From assembly GCF_016902345.1 (NCBI RefSeq), contig NZ_JACJLR010000023.1:1-52534 (forward strand): a stretch of DNA of 52,534 bases. Reading direction: 5' to 3'. The translations under genes were made by a program, and so were the position numbers. The notes beneath the pieces are model-generated. The model saw only the letters and a list, made by a program, of their open reading frames with translations. It had not been told where the DNA came from and searched no databases. This document shows positions 32,864-42,075 of the stretch, piece after piece; position 1 is the first letter of the stretch; each line of letters opens with the position of its first letter. The DNA comes from Mediterraneibacter glycyrrhizinilyticus (GTDB lineage: Bacteria > Bacillota > Clostridia > Lachnospirales > Lachnospiraceae).

Positions 32864-34333
32864 TTACAGATCTATGAAATCCATTTCATAGTCATCGCTA
32901 TTTTTTGACTTTTTTCCGGGTCGACGGATATTTTTTGTGCTTCCACTGTGAGTATCTACTTCATCATCTTCGTACTCGTCATCATATTCGTCGTACTCAT
33001 CCTCTTCCTCGTCATCGTATTCGTCTTCATACTCATCGTCGTATTCATCCTCATACTCGTCATCGTACTCATCCTCTTCCTCGTCATACCCGACGAACTG
33101 CTTTCTGGATTTCTTCTGAACCACCGGCCTGTCATCCTCTTCCTCGTCATCATCCATAGGAATATCATATTCATCATACAGGTCATCAAGTTCCTGGTTG
33201 CGATGGACAAGTTTAACCGCAAAAACGATCATAAGAATCAGAAGCAGCAGAATGATCACAGCAACAATGACAAGTACTACCGCAATATGCTCTGACACAA
33301 ATGTTCCCAGACGTCCCACGATCGAACTATCCGACGAACTGCTCTCATCAGCAGAAGGCGCTGTGAAGCTCTGATATGTGCCGTCCTCCGTATCATACTG
33401 ATAGAGTCCCTCCTGCCCTGTTCTCGTGTTCAATGCATAGATCACATAAAATCTGCTGTTTGAAGGATCAGACCATGCCGGGAATGTCTGATCTGATACG
33501 GTCAGATCTACCTGCTGATAACTGTCCGGAAGAGAAACCTGCTCCGGCTGATTCAGCAGAATGATCGATGTCGTGTCGGAAACAGACACCTCAAGATATG
33601 GAGAAAATGTAGCATCTTCGTCATTATAAAGGAAGAAGCTTCCTGCTCCCGAGGAATCCACAAGATATCCAAGATAAACTCCGGCATCATTCGCCACAAA
33701 CCGTCTGTCTTCTCCGTTAAACGTCATTGTTGTCTCAGCATATCCTGCAGGAATATCAGCAGAGGTAAACGCCTCAGAGAAGTTATAGTCTGTACCGTTC
33801 ACAGTCACAACAATATCTGTCGTCTCCCCTGCAGCAGTCGTTCCTGTTCCTTCGTCAGATGTTCCGGATGCTTCTGCAGTCGTACTTCCATCTGCCGCCG
33901 CCTCGATCGTAACCGCAGAGGAACCCTCCTCCAGATTGAGCGTCTCATCCGAATACAGATATGCTGTAGAACTCTCCACACTGATCTGCGCAGTTCCTGC
34001 CTGAAGCGCACGGAACTGCATTGTGGTGCGCAGTTCCGATTCACTTCCGCTTCCGCTGCCCGAATAAGTCAGAGTCCCGGATCCGTCAGATTCCACTCCG
34101 TCTCCGCTCACGAACTCAAGAGATGACGTATCGTATGTCATTGTGACATCCGCATCTCCGATCGCATCTCCTCCTGTTCGGATGACCATATCAACTTCCA
34201 CTGTCTCTCCAACCTGAGTCTCAGGATCCGTAAACTGCAGCGACCCCTCTGCCGCATAGACAACGCTGCCGGCCATCGGCACAGCTAGAAATGCGGACAG
34301 AACGAGTGCCGCCATTTTTTTCATCACTTTCAT
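32864..34333 (-). CDS. Cohesin-domain membrane protein with Asp/Glu/Tyr-repeat cytoplasmic tail
   Basis: The 489-residue protein has a signal peptide (about 1-27, ending VVYA), a cohesin-type domain (LQFTDPETQVGETVEVDMVI onset, DVTMTYDTSSLEFVSG, about 30-145), a Ser/Thr/Gly linker, a second unrecognised extracellular domain (about 175-335), a membrane helix at about 350-375 and a cytoplasmic tail. The tail begins KLVHRNQELDDLYDEYD and holds a run of about 40 acidic and Tyr residues in DEYDDEYE-like repeats (near 420-460), then a basic end. Cohesin domains bind dockerins in cellulosomes, but no dockerin is seen here. AAGGGG precedes the ATG at 34333; promoter at 34387-34415. Function unknown. 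Confidence 0.8.
   Translation of the reverse strand: MKVMKKMAALVLSAFLAVPMAGSVVYAAEGSLQFTDPETQVGETVEVDMVIRTGGDAIGDADVTMTYDTSSLEFVSGDGVESDGSGTLTYSGSGSGSESELRTTMQFRALQAGTAQISVESSTAYLYSDETLNLEEGSSAVTIEAAADGSTTAEASGTSDEGTGTTAAGETTDIVVTVNGTDYNFSEAFTSADIPAGYAETTMTFNGEDRRFVANDAGVYLGYLVDSSGAGSFFLYNDEDATFSPYLEVSVSDTTSIILLNQPEQVSLPDSYQQVDLTVSDQTFPAWSDPSNSRFYVIYALNTRTGQEGLYQYDTEDGTYQSFTAPSADESSSSDSSIVGRLGTFVSEHIAVVLVIVAVIILLLLILMIVFAVKLVHRNQELDDLYDEYDIPMDDDEEEDDRPVVQKKSRKQFVGYDEEEDEYDDEYEDEYDDEYEDEYDDEEEDEYDEYDDEYEDDEVDTHSGSTKNIRRPGKKSKNSDDYEMDFIDL
32950..33110 (-). repeat. In-gene repeat encoding the acidic Tyr-rich tail
   Basis: Near-repeats of GAYGAGTAYGA-type units, with a roughly 24-nt period, encode DEYDDEYE blocks. 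Such repeats can change copy number by slippage. The segment is within the cohesin-domain gene. Confidence 0.65.
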
Positions 34334-34386
34334 GCAATTACCCCTTCTTTTGTTTTTCAAATTTACATCAAATGCATTTCCATACT

Positions 34387-34415
34387 ATAATACACGCTTT
34401 AACCAGAAATGTCCA
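34387..34415 (-). promoter_or_regulatory. Sigma-A promoter of the cohesin-domain gene
   Basis: Minus strand: -35 TGGACA (34410-34415), 17-nt spacer, -10 TATTAT (34387-34392), with a leader of about 50 nt. Confidence 0.65.
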
Positions 34416-34486
34416 GTTTCATTCGCATAATAGACTTACTTCTTCCTCCCTTGTTACAGTTCACATCTGCGGTACAAAGGCGGGCT

Positions 34487-35719
34487 TCAGTATTCTTCAG
34501 CGGAAGACTCCGTTCCGGAAGTATCGTCCGTATCATCATAGCCACTGCCGCCGGAATCCTCATAGCCGTCATCGTAACTGTAACTTCCGTCATCATAATC
34601 ACTGTAGCTGTAGTCGTAGGAACCGCTGTAATCCACTGTTGCAAGAATTGTTGAGCTGATCGTGCTGACAGTATCCGATGGTGTGTAGTCGGTATCCCCA
34701 AACAGAAACTCGTGGAGCTGTGATACATTGTCTGTCAGATTCTGCGGAATAACGATACTCCCCAGTCCAGAGATGGTGTCAGTTGTCTGATCAAAGGGAA
34801 AACCTGTGTTTTCCAGAAGCTTGTACTGGGAATATGCCTGCGCATAGTACAGGATCTCCTGGAGCGTAAAGCTGGTCGAAATCTGCGGGAATACTTCACT
34901 GATAATATTGTTTATCGTGAGCAGATCTGCCTTCTGGATCTTTTCCACAGCTTTTTCTATAACGATCCTCTGTCTCTCTGTACGGGTAAAATCTCCACCT
35001 GCGGTGGAGCGGATCCGCGCGTATGTCGTTGCCTGGGATCCGTCCATCAGATAGGTCCCCGGTTCATCGATCTTATGCGCTTCTTTCCCCGCCACTCTCG
35101 CTGTCTCTGTAACGTATTTGTTGAACGCCTCCAGTTCCTCCTCTTCGATCGTGATCTCTACTCCGCCGAGCTGATCGATCATATCAGATATGGCGCCGAA
35201 ATCAACCGTCACATAGTCCTCTATATCCAGATCGAGATTCATATTCAGCATATTGATCGCCATTGTAGGACCGCCATAGCTGTACGCAGCGTTACATTTC
35301 TGATAAGTTCCTTCCGAGAGGTTCAGCAGGGTGTCCCTGTATACGGAGACCAGCCTGATCTCTTTTGTCTCATTATTGAGGCTTGCAACGATGATCATAT
35401 CTGTTCTGTTTCCCTCGCCCAGATTTCCATCTCTCGAATCCACACCGAAGAGTGCAATATTCGTATACCCCTCGCCCAGATCTATATTTGCATTCTTCTC
35501 CATGACTTCCTGATTGATGACCAGATCATCCGCCCGTACCTCCTGCCTGTCGATCCGGCTCCATTGTGCAGCAACATAAATCGCCGCTGATCCGACCAGA
35601 CAGATGAGTACTCCTGCCGTACAGACCAATACTTTCTGCCATACTTTCATTCTGGTAAACCAGTTTCCTCTTCTCGTACGGCGTCTGCGCCTGCCGCGTC
35701 TTCTTACGTTTTTTGACAT
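34487..35719 (-). CDS. LytR-CpsA-Psr (LCP) family glycopolymer ligase
   Basis: The 410-residue protein has a strongly basic cytoplasmic start (RRRGRRRRRTRRG), one membrane helix at about 28-50 and an extracellular LCP domain: NIALFGVDSRDGNLGEGNRTDMIIVASLN, RLVSVYRDTL, AYSYGGPTMAINMLNMNLDL, YVTVDFGAISDMIDQLGGVEI and ARIRS-DFTRTERQRIVI (conserved Arg and Asp residues present). LCP enzymes move lipid-linked glycopolymers onto peptidoglycan. The last 50 residues are a Tyr/Asp/Ser/Gly tail. It is 28 nt after the initiating sugar transferase, so it probably attaches the polymer made by this locus. The ATG at 35719 is used because a longer reading would overlap the upstream gene; its GGAG is 13 nt away. 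Confidence 0.9.
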   Translation of the reverse strand: MSKNVRRRGRRRRRTRRGNWFTRMKVWQKVLVCTAGVLICLVGSAAIYVAAQWSRIDRQEVRADDLVINQEVMEKNANIDLGEGYTNIALFGVDSRDGNLGEGNRTDMIIVASLNNETKEIRLVSVYRDTLLNLSEGTYQKCNAAYSYGGPTMAINMLNMNLDLDIEDYVTVDFGAISDMIDQLGGVEITIEEEELEAFNKYVTETARVAGKEAHKIDEPGTYLMDGSQATTYARIRSTAGGDFTRTERQRIVIEKAVEKIQKADLLTINNIISEVFPQISTSFTLQEILYYAQAYSQYKLLENTGFPFDQTTDTISGLGSIVIPQNLTDNVSQLHEFLFGDTDYTPSDTVSTISSTILATVDYSGSYDYSYSDYDDGSYSYDDGYEDSGGSGYDDTDDTSGTESSAEEY

Positions 35720-35747
35720 GACTTGTTCACACTCCGCTCTCGTTCCT

Positions 35748-37160
35748 TCACTCTTTTTCTTTGCTTTTTTCCTTCTCCGGCGGCGTTTCTTCCGATTTTC
35801 TGAAAACATATTTTGATTGTTTTCTCTTTCCAAACTCTTCCGTACTGTCTGATTTGAGAAGGACCCCAACAGTCTGGAGTATCAGTTGAATGTCTCTCCA
35901 AACACTGAACTGCTCAATATACATCATGTCCATTACAAGCTTGTCTTTCGGAGTTGTATTGTATTTTCCGGCGATCTGCGCATAACCGGTAAGGCCTGCC
36001 TTTACTCTCAGCCGATATTCAAACTCCGGAAGTTCTTTTGTATATTTTTCCACATTCTTGACCATTTCCGGCCGTGGGCCTACAAATGTCATATCGCCCT
36101 TCAGAACATTCAGCAGCTGCGGAAGTTCATCGATCCTGGTCCGTCGCAGGAATCGGCCCGGCATCGTGATCCTGTCGTCATTTTTCTTGGCCGAATAATT
36201 TTCCACATTCTGCTTCATCGTGCGAAGTTTATATACCTGAAATCTCTTCCCATTGATCGTCACGCGCTCCTGCTTGAAGATCACCGGTCCCCCGTCATAA
36301 AGTTTGACTGCGATCATCCCGCCGATCCAGAACGGAGAACTCAGTATTCCCAGCACCAGTGAGAGGAAGATATCCAGCAGCCTCTTTACGATGCGCTGCT
36401 CCATTGTCAGCGCCTTTACATTTTTATTCAGAAGATATACGTCGTCGAGAACATACTGTGTTGCATTCAGCTCCATGATATCTTCAATCTCCGGATTGAA
36501 GTATACATTTACCTTATATTTATAGCTCGATCGCATTATATCTGTTCGTACATCGACCGGAACATCGTAAATAAATACAGTATCTGCCTTCTTGATAAAG
36601 CTCTCGATATCACGACAGTTATAATCGAGAATGTCCGTAATCTTATACTGCTTTCTGTATTTCTGCATTACAAATACGATCTCATCCAGACTTTTCTGAG
36701 ATGATGTGATCACACAGCATTTCTCCGGCTCATGGATCTTAAAAAAAAGTGCGTTTCCCGCATAGGTAAAAACAATGATCGACACAATCTGCAGAAACAT
36801 TGCCAAAAACAAAAGACTGATACTCTGAAACTCAAACTCATGGATATCCGGAACATTCGTCCTCATGATCATCACCTGAAGATAAGTGATAATATCCGTG
36901 CAGACTACTGCCAGAGAAAGAGAATTTATGATAGGTTTACTTTTTCTCCTTCCCACGTCATATTTCCCATAGACAGATAAAAACAGGATCCCGACTATAA
37001 AAAACGTCATGATAGTGATTCCCATCGTACGCGACAAACGCACAAGTCCGATATTCTCCCGTCCCAGGACTTTCATAAAAATCACAAGCAGTAATATATA
37101 TAACAGGGCTTTTATGCTCAGCCACATCATTGTCTCAAATTTATGTAAATGCTTATTCAT
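35748..37160 (-). CDS. Polyprenyl-phosphate sugar-1-phosphate transferase, WcaJ/WbaP type
   Basis: The 470-residue protein has about five N-terminal membrane helices, a central CoA-binding-like domain ([15 protein letters not shown] to [12 protein letters not shown]) and a C-terminal bacterial sugar transferase domain with [70 protein letters not shown] and [10 protein letters not shown]. It transfers a sugar phosphate from a UDP-sugar to undecaprenyl phosphate and so starts polymer synthesis. The sugar cannot be told. Its own promoter lies at 37192-37220. GGTGGTG precedes the ATG. The C-terminal 30 residues are charged. Confidence 0.92.
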   Translation of the reverse strand: MNKHLHKFETMMWLSIKALLYILLLVIFMKVLGRENIGLVRLSRTMGITIMTFFIVGILFLSVYGKYDVGRRKSKPIINSLSLAVVCTDIITYLQVMIMRTNVPDIHEFEFQSISLLFLAMFLQIVSIIVFTYAGNALFFKIHEPEKCCVITSSQKSLDEIVFVMQKYRKQYKITDILDYNCRDIESFIKKADTVFIYDVPVDVRTDIMRSSYKYKVNVYFNPEIEDIMELNATQYVLDDVYLLNKNVKALTMEQRIVKRLLDIFLSLVLGILSSPFWIGGMIAVKLYDGGPVIFKQERVTINGKRFQVYKLRTMKQNVENYSAKKNDDRITMPGRFLRRTRIDELPQLLNVLKGDMTFVGPRPEMVKNVEKYTKELPEFEYRLRVKAGLTGYAQIAGKYNTTPKDKLVMDMMYIEQFSVWRDIQLILQTVGVLLKSDSTEEFGKRKQSKYVFRKSEETPPEKEKSKEKE

Positions 37161-37191
37161 CTGCTCACCACCAATTACTCATACTTGTAAC

Positions 37192-37220
37192 ATTATATAT
37201 GAATCAGCATCCGATTGCAA
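37192..37220 (-). promoter_or_regulatory. Sigma-A promoter of the sugar transferase-LCP unit
   Basis: Minus strand: -35 TTGCAA (37215-37220), 17-nt spacer, -10 TATAAT (37192-37197), about 25 nt before the transcriptional leader reaches the ATG at 37160. Confidence 0.78.
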
Positions 37221-37297
37221 GAACAGTACATAATTCTGACACATATTTGTAATATTCATTTAATATGGTTCTCAGCGCTTTTGTGAACTTATGCGCG

Positions 37298-37334
37298 AAA
37301 AGTCCCCACAGCATCTTTCGCTGTGAGGACTTTT
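37298..37334 (-). terminator. Terminator of the surface-polymer operon
   Basis: AAAAGTCC (37298-37305) pairs with GGACTTTT (37327-37334), with an inner CACAGC/GCTGTG stem. It follows the YfhO gene stop at 37360 and ends in CTTTT on the minus strand; the T-run is short. Confidence 0.75.
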
Positions 37335-37359
37335 GCAACACCGGAAGCCTCTGCTCCTT

Positions 37360-39942
37360 TTACGTCCGTTTCTTTTTTGAAACGACTTCATAACCAATGA
37401 ACAGCACGACTCCCACTCCCGACAGGATCATGCCTGCTTTGAATCCCGGAGTATGATACTCCATTTCTATCTCATGGGTTCCCGCATCCAGCTCGATTCC
37501 CATAAATGTTCCCGCCAGTTCCTTTATCTCAGTTTCTTTTCCGTCTACATACAACGTCCAGCTCTCTTCGTAGGGAACCGAAAGAAATACCGTTGTGTCT
37601 GTCTCCGTAGTATATGTCCCGGAGATCCTGTTTCCTTCTATATCCAGATCGCTCTCGTACCCGCTGCCCAGTATCGCCATAACTTCCTCAAACTGAGCCG
37701 TATCCAGCTGAGCTGTATAAATGATATGTCTGTCCATCTCATCGTTGTTATGACGAATCCTGACCTCGATCGTATCACCGTCATGATAATCGCCGAGCAG
37801 CATACTGTTCATCATAAAGCGGCTGCAGGTCTTCTGAAGGAGCTGGCCGTTTACATAGATCTCGCAGTTATCATTATATAGATTTCCATGTACCGATGCA
37901 CTGTCTATATAAAAATATACCGGTCCGTCTGATGTGGCTGTCAGATTCCAAATCTCATCTTTGCCGTCAAAGCCTGAGAGCTCTGCCTCGACAGGATTAT
38001 AGAGCTGCCGTTCTTCCCCGGTCATACTGCTGACCAGACGGCTTTGATTCTCATAAGGATCCTCGCCGAATTCAATCTTTCCCATTTCCCGCGATACATT
38101 GTATCCCAGGGGAAAAGCATATTTGTTTTCGTAAACACCGCTGTCTTCAAAGGGTATCTCTGCGTCCATATCCAGCGCTTCGTACCCGTAGACAGGCGAA
38201 GACAGTACTGCATATCTGACCGACAAAAGGGAATCTGTAAGAATCATTGGACTGTTCCAGTAGGTCTCACAGAGGAACACCTGCTCACTTGCAAGATCTG
38301 AGTACCCAACCTTTGCAAGGAATTCATCTACACTCTCATCATACGCCGAACTGTAATGTTCAATACTATTATAATTAAAAAGCAGTGATTCACATGTAGC
38401 AACTTTATTCCCCGGTTCAGCAACTGTCATATAGGACTCATTCTTTTCAAACCGATAATACGCATCATCAGACTTTTCATCCAGTTCTTCCAGCACCTCC
38501 TCCATAGACGTTTCATATTCCGAAAACAGCGCGGCCGACGCAGTATATTCTCGAAAAGACCTGTTCGTATTATATGAAAGCTCAAAAATCAGCATCAGCG
38601 ATATGAAAAGAACGGAACACTGCCGTACTCTGAGATTCCGATGCTTATACAGAACGATCAGAATTACAGTAAGTACCAGGAATATCATATACAGTACAAG
38701 GGTTCCCGGCGCTGTATTCAGTTCCCCGCCTCTGGCAAGGAGATAAAAGATCGCCAGAAGAGTTCCGATGCTCCAGACTGCAGCTCTTTTCTGCGCCCCT
38801 CTTTCAATGATCGTTTTCCATGCCCTGGATGCCAGAACAAGCATGAAAAACGGAACAACAAATGAGAACCGGAAGTAGTAGGACGTACTTCTTACAAATG
38901 CAGTCCACAGTAATTCCAGATCCTGCAGACAGAAACTTGCCGCCAGAAACAGCGCAAATATACCGGATATGATCTTCTCCCTTTTCGCAACATAGGATGT
39001 ATAAAAATAATACACGGAACAGATCAAGATGAGCCCGCTGCAGAATATAACAGGCGCCATCTGATTGTTTCCCGCCGCATTGATCTCGAACCCGCTGAAA
39101 AAATGCAGGAGATCAAAATGTATGATTCCTGTCAAACCCACCGAATTATGCGTGGCTTTTCCCCCGATCAGCGCCATACAGGCGGGAAGCAGCATAACAA
39201 GACTCGTCATAACGCCGAGCAGCATGACCGTCACATATCTCACGATCATATGCCATCCTTCCCGGATCGTCTTTATCGGGTGACAGTCATAATAGATGCA
39301 GTATTCATATATAAAATACAGACCTGACATCAGGCATACCATATACCCGGTGTACCAGTTTGCGATGATGGCCGCCGCCACACTGATCCAGAGCAGTACC
39401 CCTTTGTTTTCCGAGATCAGCTTCCATACTCCTGCCGCAATAAGCGGGAGAAGGATCACTCCGTCGAGCCACATTACATTCCGGCAGTAATACACATTAT
39501 ATTCCATGAGTGCATATGCTGTGGAGAACAGGATTCCAGGCATTGCCGGCAGCCTGAACCGGCTGCGGATGAAGAACTGGCTTGTAAGCCCACACAGACC
39601 TATGCGGAGTACGATCATCACAGCCATAAATGTCGGAATCTGACTTTTTTCAAACAGGACAAGGAGAATGTTAAGTGGACTTGAAATATAAAATCCGATC
39701 AAGCCAAGCATCCTTCCGCCCAGTGACTTTCCGGCCGAGAATTCTATACTTGCATTTCCATGGAACAGATCCCACAGATAACCATAATAGTCTTTATGCT
39801 GAAGTCTTGCATCCCAAATAAAAACCGAATTGTCGCCAAACGGCGTGATCCCCTGGTATGCCATTACTCCGAGAACAACTGCTGTCGGAATGAGAAAAGC
39901 CAGTACATAAATGAGTGCTGAGTTTTTCCTATTTTTACTCAC
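37360..39942 (-). CDS. YfhO-family membrane glycosyltransferase-like protein
   Basis: The 860-residue protein has about 12 N-terminal membrane helices with the family pattern GDNSVFIWDARLQHKDYYGYLWDL, SAGKSLGG, LLVLFEKSQIPTFM, YNVYYCRNVMWLDGVILLPL and WYTGYM, a large extracellular domain (about 470-820) ending VPYEESWTLYVDGKE and AGTHEIEMEYHTPGF, and a last helix with a basic end. In Bacillus and Listeria YfhO is needed to glycosylate teichoic acids from a polyprenyl-phosphate sugar. It is the last gene of the operon, starts with GTG after GGGGAGAG, and probably decorates the polymer outside the membrane. Confidence 0.88.
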   Translation of the reverse strand: MSKNRKNSALIYVLAFLIPTAVVLGVMAYQGITPFGDNSVFIWDARLQHKDYYGYLWDLFHGNASIEFSAGKSLGGRMLGLIGFYISSPLNILLVLFEKSQIPTFMAVMIVLRIGLCGLTSQFFIRSRFRLPAMPGILFSTAYALMEYNVYYCRNVMWLDGVILLPLIAAGVWKLISENKGVLLWISVAAAIIANWYTGYMVCLMSGLYFIYEYCIYYDCHPIKTIREGWHMIVRYVTVMLLGVMTSLVMLLPACMALIGGKATHNSVGLTGIIHFDLLHFFSGFEINAAGNNQMAPVIFCSGLILICSVYYFYTSYVAKREKIISGIFALFLAASFCLQDLELLWTAFVRSTSYYFRFSFVVPFFMLVLASRAWKTIIERGAQKRAAVWSIGTLLAIFYLLARGGELNTAPGTLVLYMIFLVLTVILIVLYKHRNLRVRQCSVLFISLMLIFELSYNTNRSFREYTASAALFSEYETSMEEVLEELDEKSDDAYYRFEKNESYMTVAEPGNKVATCESLLFNYNSIEHYSSAYDESVDEFLAKVGYSDLASEQVFLCETYWNSPMILTDSLLSVRYAVLSSPVYGYEALDMDAEIPFEDSGVYENKYAFPLGYNVSREMGKIEFGEDPYENQSRLVSSMTGEERQLYNPVEAELSGFDGKDEIWNLTATSDGPVYFYIDSASVHGNLYNDNCEIYVNGQLLQKTCSRFMMNSMLLGDYHDGDTIEVRIRHNNDEMDRHIIYTAQLDTAQFEEVMAILGSGYESDLDIEGNRISGTYTTETDTTVFLSVPYEESWTLYVDGKETEIKELAGTFMGIELDAGTHEIEMEYHTPGFKAGMILSGVGVVLFIGYEVVSKKKRT

Positions 39943-39981
39943 GATCTCTCTCCCCTTTATATCGTTCTGAAATTATACATC

Positions 39982-41100
39982 TTATTTCAGCAGAAAAATG
40001 ATCTTTCCTGCCCGTTTCCATTTAAAATAGAACGGCAGTAAAATGACCAGACTGATCCCAAACCCTGCCACAAAAAGAAAAGCAATCTTCAATATCACAT
40101 TGATTCCCTCCAGCGGCACGTATTTTGCGCACAAAACCATGACCGGTTTATGGAGCAGGTAAATTCCGAAACTGCAGCGCGCCAGAAGAGACGTATTGAT
40201 CATTGAAACACAGTTTCCGATCAGCTGCTGATGCCGCCGTATCAATTCAAACAGCGTCAGTCCGATCACGAAGATCGGAATGATATTGTACCACAGCATA
40301 CTTCCGCTGCTGAAATACCCGTTTGAGTACAGATAATACTGTCCTGCTGTGTTGACCGCAAACAGGACCGCTGCGGCCAGCAGAAGAAACCTTGTTTTTA
40401 TCCTCTTTAGAAGCTTCTTTCTTCCAATAAAATATCCCAGTATGATATACAGTCCGTATGCCCCGCCGCCAAAACTGACATCCGGCAGAAATACCAGGCT
40501 TTCCAGACTCTCATCCTGCATGACCGTCCTGTTATAGAAAACGTTGATCGTCGGGATCAGCATGGTATCGATCCACACGATCGTCATCGGTATTATATAA
40601 TACTTTAAACTTCCATACTGGTTTATTATTTTTGACAGAAATGGAAGAAAAACATACATGCCAATGATCATCGGCATATACCACATGTGGGACAGCTCCC
40701 CGTCTTTCATAAACAACATTTCTTTTATCAGATCCGGAATGATCACTTCCCTGTCATAGACGATACACACAAAGAAATAATTAAATACTGTCCAGATCTC
40801 TGTAGAAACGATCATGGGAACAAGTGATTTTTTATAAAACTGAAATACATTCTTTTCCCGGTTCAGAAGCAGTGTTCCGGATATCGCCAGAAAGATCGGA
40901 ACTCCGAGACGTCCGACCGTAAAAAAAGCTGTTTCTAGTCCCCAGTAAAGAAACCGCACATGCTGGGTCCCGTTCAGAATGCCGTTATAATATTCCTGCG
41001 TGGCATGACATAGTACAACACAGCATATCGCGCAGATCCTGGCATAATCAATCCACTGCTCTCTTTGTCTGTTTTTTTTATCTTCCTGTAGCATAGTCAT
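39982..41100 (-). CDS. Acyltransferase family 3 membrane protein
   Basis: The 372-residue polytopic protein has about ten helices and the acyltransferase-3 start EQWIDYARICAICCVVLCHAT (conserved Arg and His), then FFTVGRLGVPIFLAISGTLLL, ELSHMWYMPMIIGMYVFLPFL and SFGIYLLHKPVM. Such proteins put acetyl or similar groups on surface polysaccharides. It begins 8 nt after the GT2 gene at 41109 with no clear Shine-Dalgarno sequence, so it may be translated by coupling. It is an O-acylation step for the polymer, with the acceptor unknown. Confidence 0.88.
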   Translation of the reverse strand: MTMLQEDKKNRQREQWIDYARICAICCVVLCHATQEYYNGILNGTQHVRFLYWGLETAFFTVGRLGVPIFLAISGTLLLNREKNVFQFYKKSLVPMIVSTEIWTVFNYFFVCIVYDREVIIPDLIKEMLFMKDGELSHMWYMPMIIGMYVFLPFLSKIINQYGSLKYYIIPMTIVWIDTMLIPTINVFYNRTVMQDESLESLVFLPDVSFGGGAYGLYIILGYFIGRKKLLKRIKTRFLLLAAAVLFAVNTAGQYYLYSNGYFSSGSMLWYNIIPIFVIGLTLFELIRRHQQLIGNCVSMINTSLLARCSFGIYLLHKPVMVLCAKYVPLEGINVILKIAFLFVAGFGISLVILLPFYFKWKRAGKIIFLLK

Positions 41101-41108
41101 TATTCTGC

Positions 41109-42053
41109 TTAACGTCTTATCTTTTTATACTGTTTATACTCCTTCTTGTTATAGAAGTAGTCTTCGGGTTTTCCTTTGATCCCGAGTGCCTCAAACCACT
41201 CTGAATTCATTTTATCGATCAGTTTTGATCTGGTAGGCTCTGCCAGCGTATTAATATTCCACAATGTAGAATGGAGCGCATAATTTATGTAATCTTTCTC
41301 CGTCTCCTTAAAAATGCCCTCCTCCTGCAATCTTCCACGCAAAGCCATCAGTGCATCATAGAAGCAGTACCATGAATTTTCTCTTGTCTTAGAAAGGGAA
41401 TCCTTGGCATCTCTCCTCTGATGGGCAAGGACCTTGTTGACTACGGAGATTCTTTTCGCAATGGCCACTGCACTGAACACAAAATACATATCATTGCTTG
41501 TTCTCTGTTCCTGGAACAAAAGATGATTTTTCATTACAAACTCTCTGTTATACAGCTTGTCCCATGCCCAGCCGACGAAGACTTTAAAAATGTTGTCCGT
41601 CATCTGCCGATGGCTGAACGGAGTATAAGGAGGAATTTCTTTTACTCTCAAAGTCCAGGCGACTTCAACGAATTTCTCCTTATCTGTATAATACTGATTG
41701 GAATTAAACACAACAAAATCCGCTCTGTCCTCTTCTGCTTTCCGGTACGCAAGCTCCAGCATATCCGGTTCAAAAAAATCATCTGAATCAAGAAAAGAGA
41801 GGTACTTTCCGGAAGCCATCGACAATCCTCTGTTTCTTGCTGCTCCCGCGCCGCCATTTTGCTGAGTGACCACTCTTATACGGTCATCCTTTTCCGCATA
41901 TTCCTCCAGGATACTCAGCGAACCGTCCGTTGAACTGTCATTTACACAGATGATCTCAATATCTGAAAGGGTCTGAGCTGTCACACTGTCCAGACACTGT
42001 CTCAAATATTTTTCCACATTGTACACCGGAATAATAACTGATACTAAAGGCAT
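41109..42053 (-). CDS. GT2-family glycosyltransferase
   Basis: The 314-residue cytoplasmic GT-A enzyme has PLVSVIIPVYNVEKYLRQCLDSV, IICVNDSSTDGS, GGAGAARNRGL, the DxD-type FLDSDDFFEPDML (about 90-102) and a catalytic-domain end with WAWDKLYNREF. No membrane helices. Its C-terminus is a short basic helix. The donor and acceptor sugars are unknown. AAGGAG and GAAGG precede the ATG. It is one of four GT2 enzymes in the operon. Confidence 0.9.
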   Translation of the reverse strand: MPLVSVIIPVYNVEKYLRQCLDSVTAQTLSDIEIICVNDSSTDGSLSILEEYAEKDDRIRVVTQQNGGAGAARNRGLSMASGKYLSFLDSDDFFEPDMLELAYRKAEEDRADFVVFNSNQYYTDKEKFVEVAWTLRVKEIPPYTPFSHRQMTDNIFKVFVGWAWDKLYNREFVMKNHLLFQEQRTSNDMYFVFSAVAIAKRISVVNKVLAHQRRDAKDSLSKTRENSWYCFYDALMALRGRLQEEGIFKETEKDYINYALHSTLWNINTLAEPTRSKLIDKMNSEWFEALGIKGKPEDYFYNKKEYKQYKKIRR

Positions 42054-42075
42054 ATCCTTCCTGCTCCTTTTGTTT

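Noticed and set aside
32948..33295. Apparent hydrophobic, membrane-like small protein on the plus strand
   Set aside because: It is the reverse reading of Asp/Glu/Tyr codons (GTC, CTC, ATC), which always looks hydrophobic.
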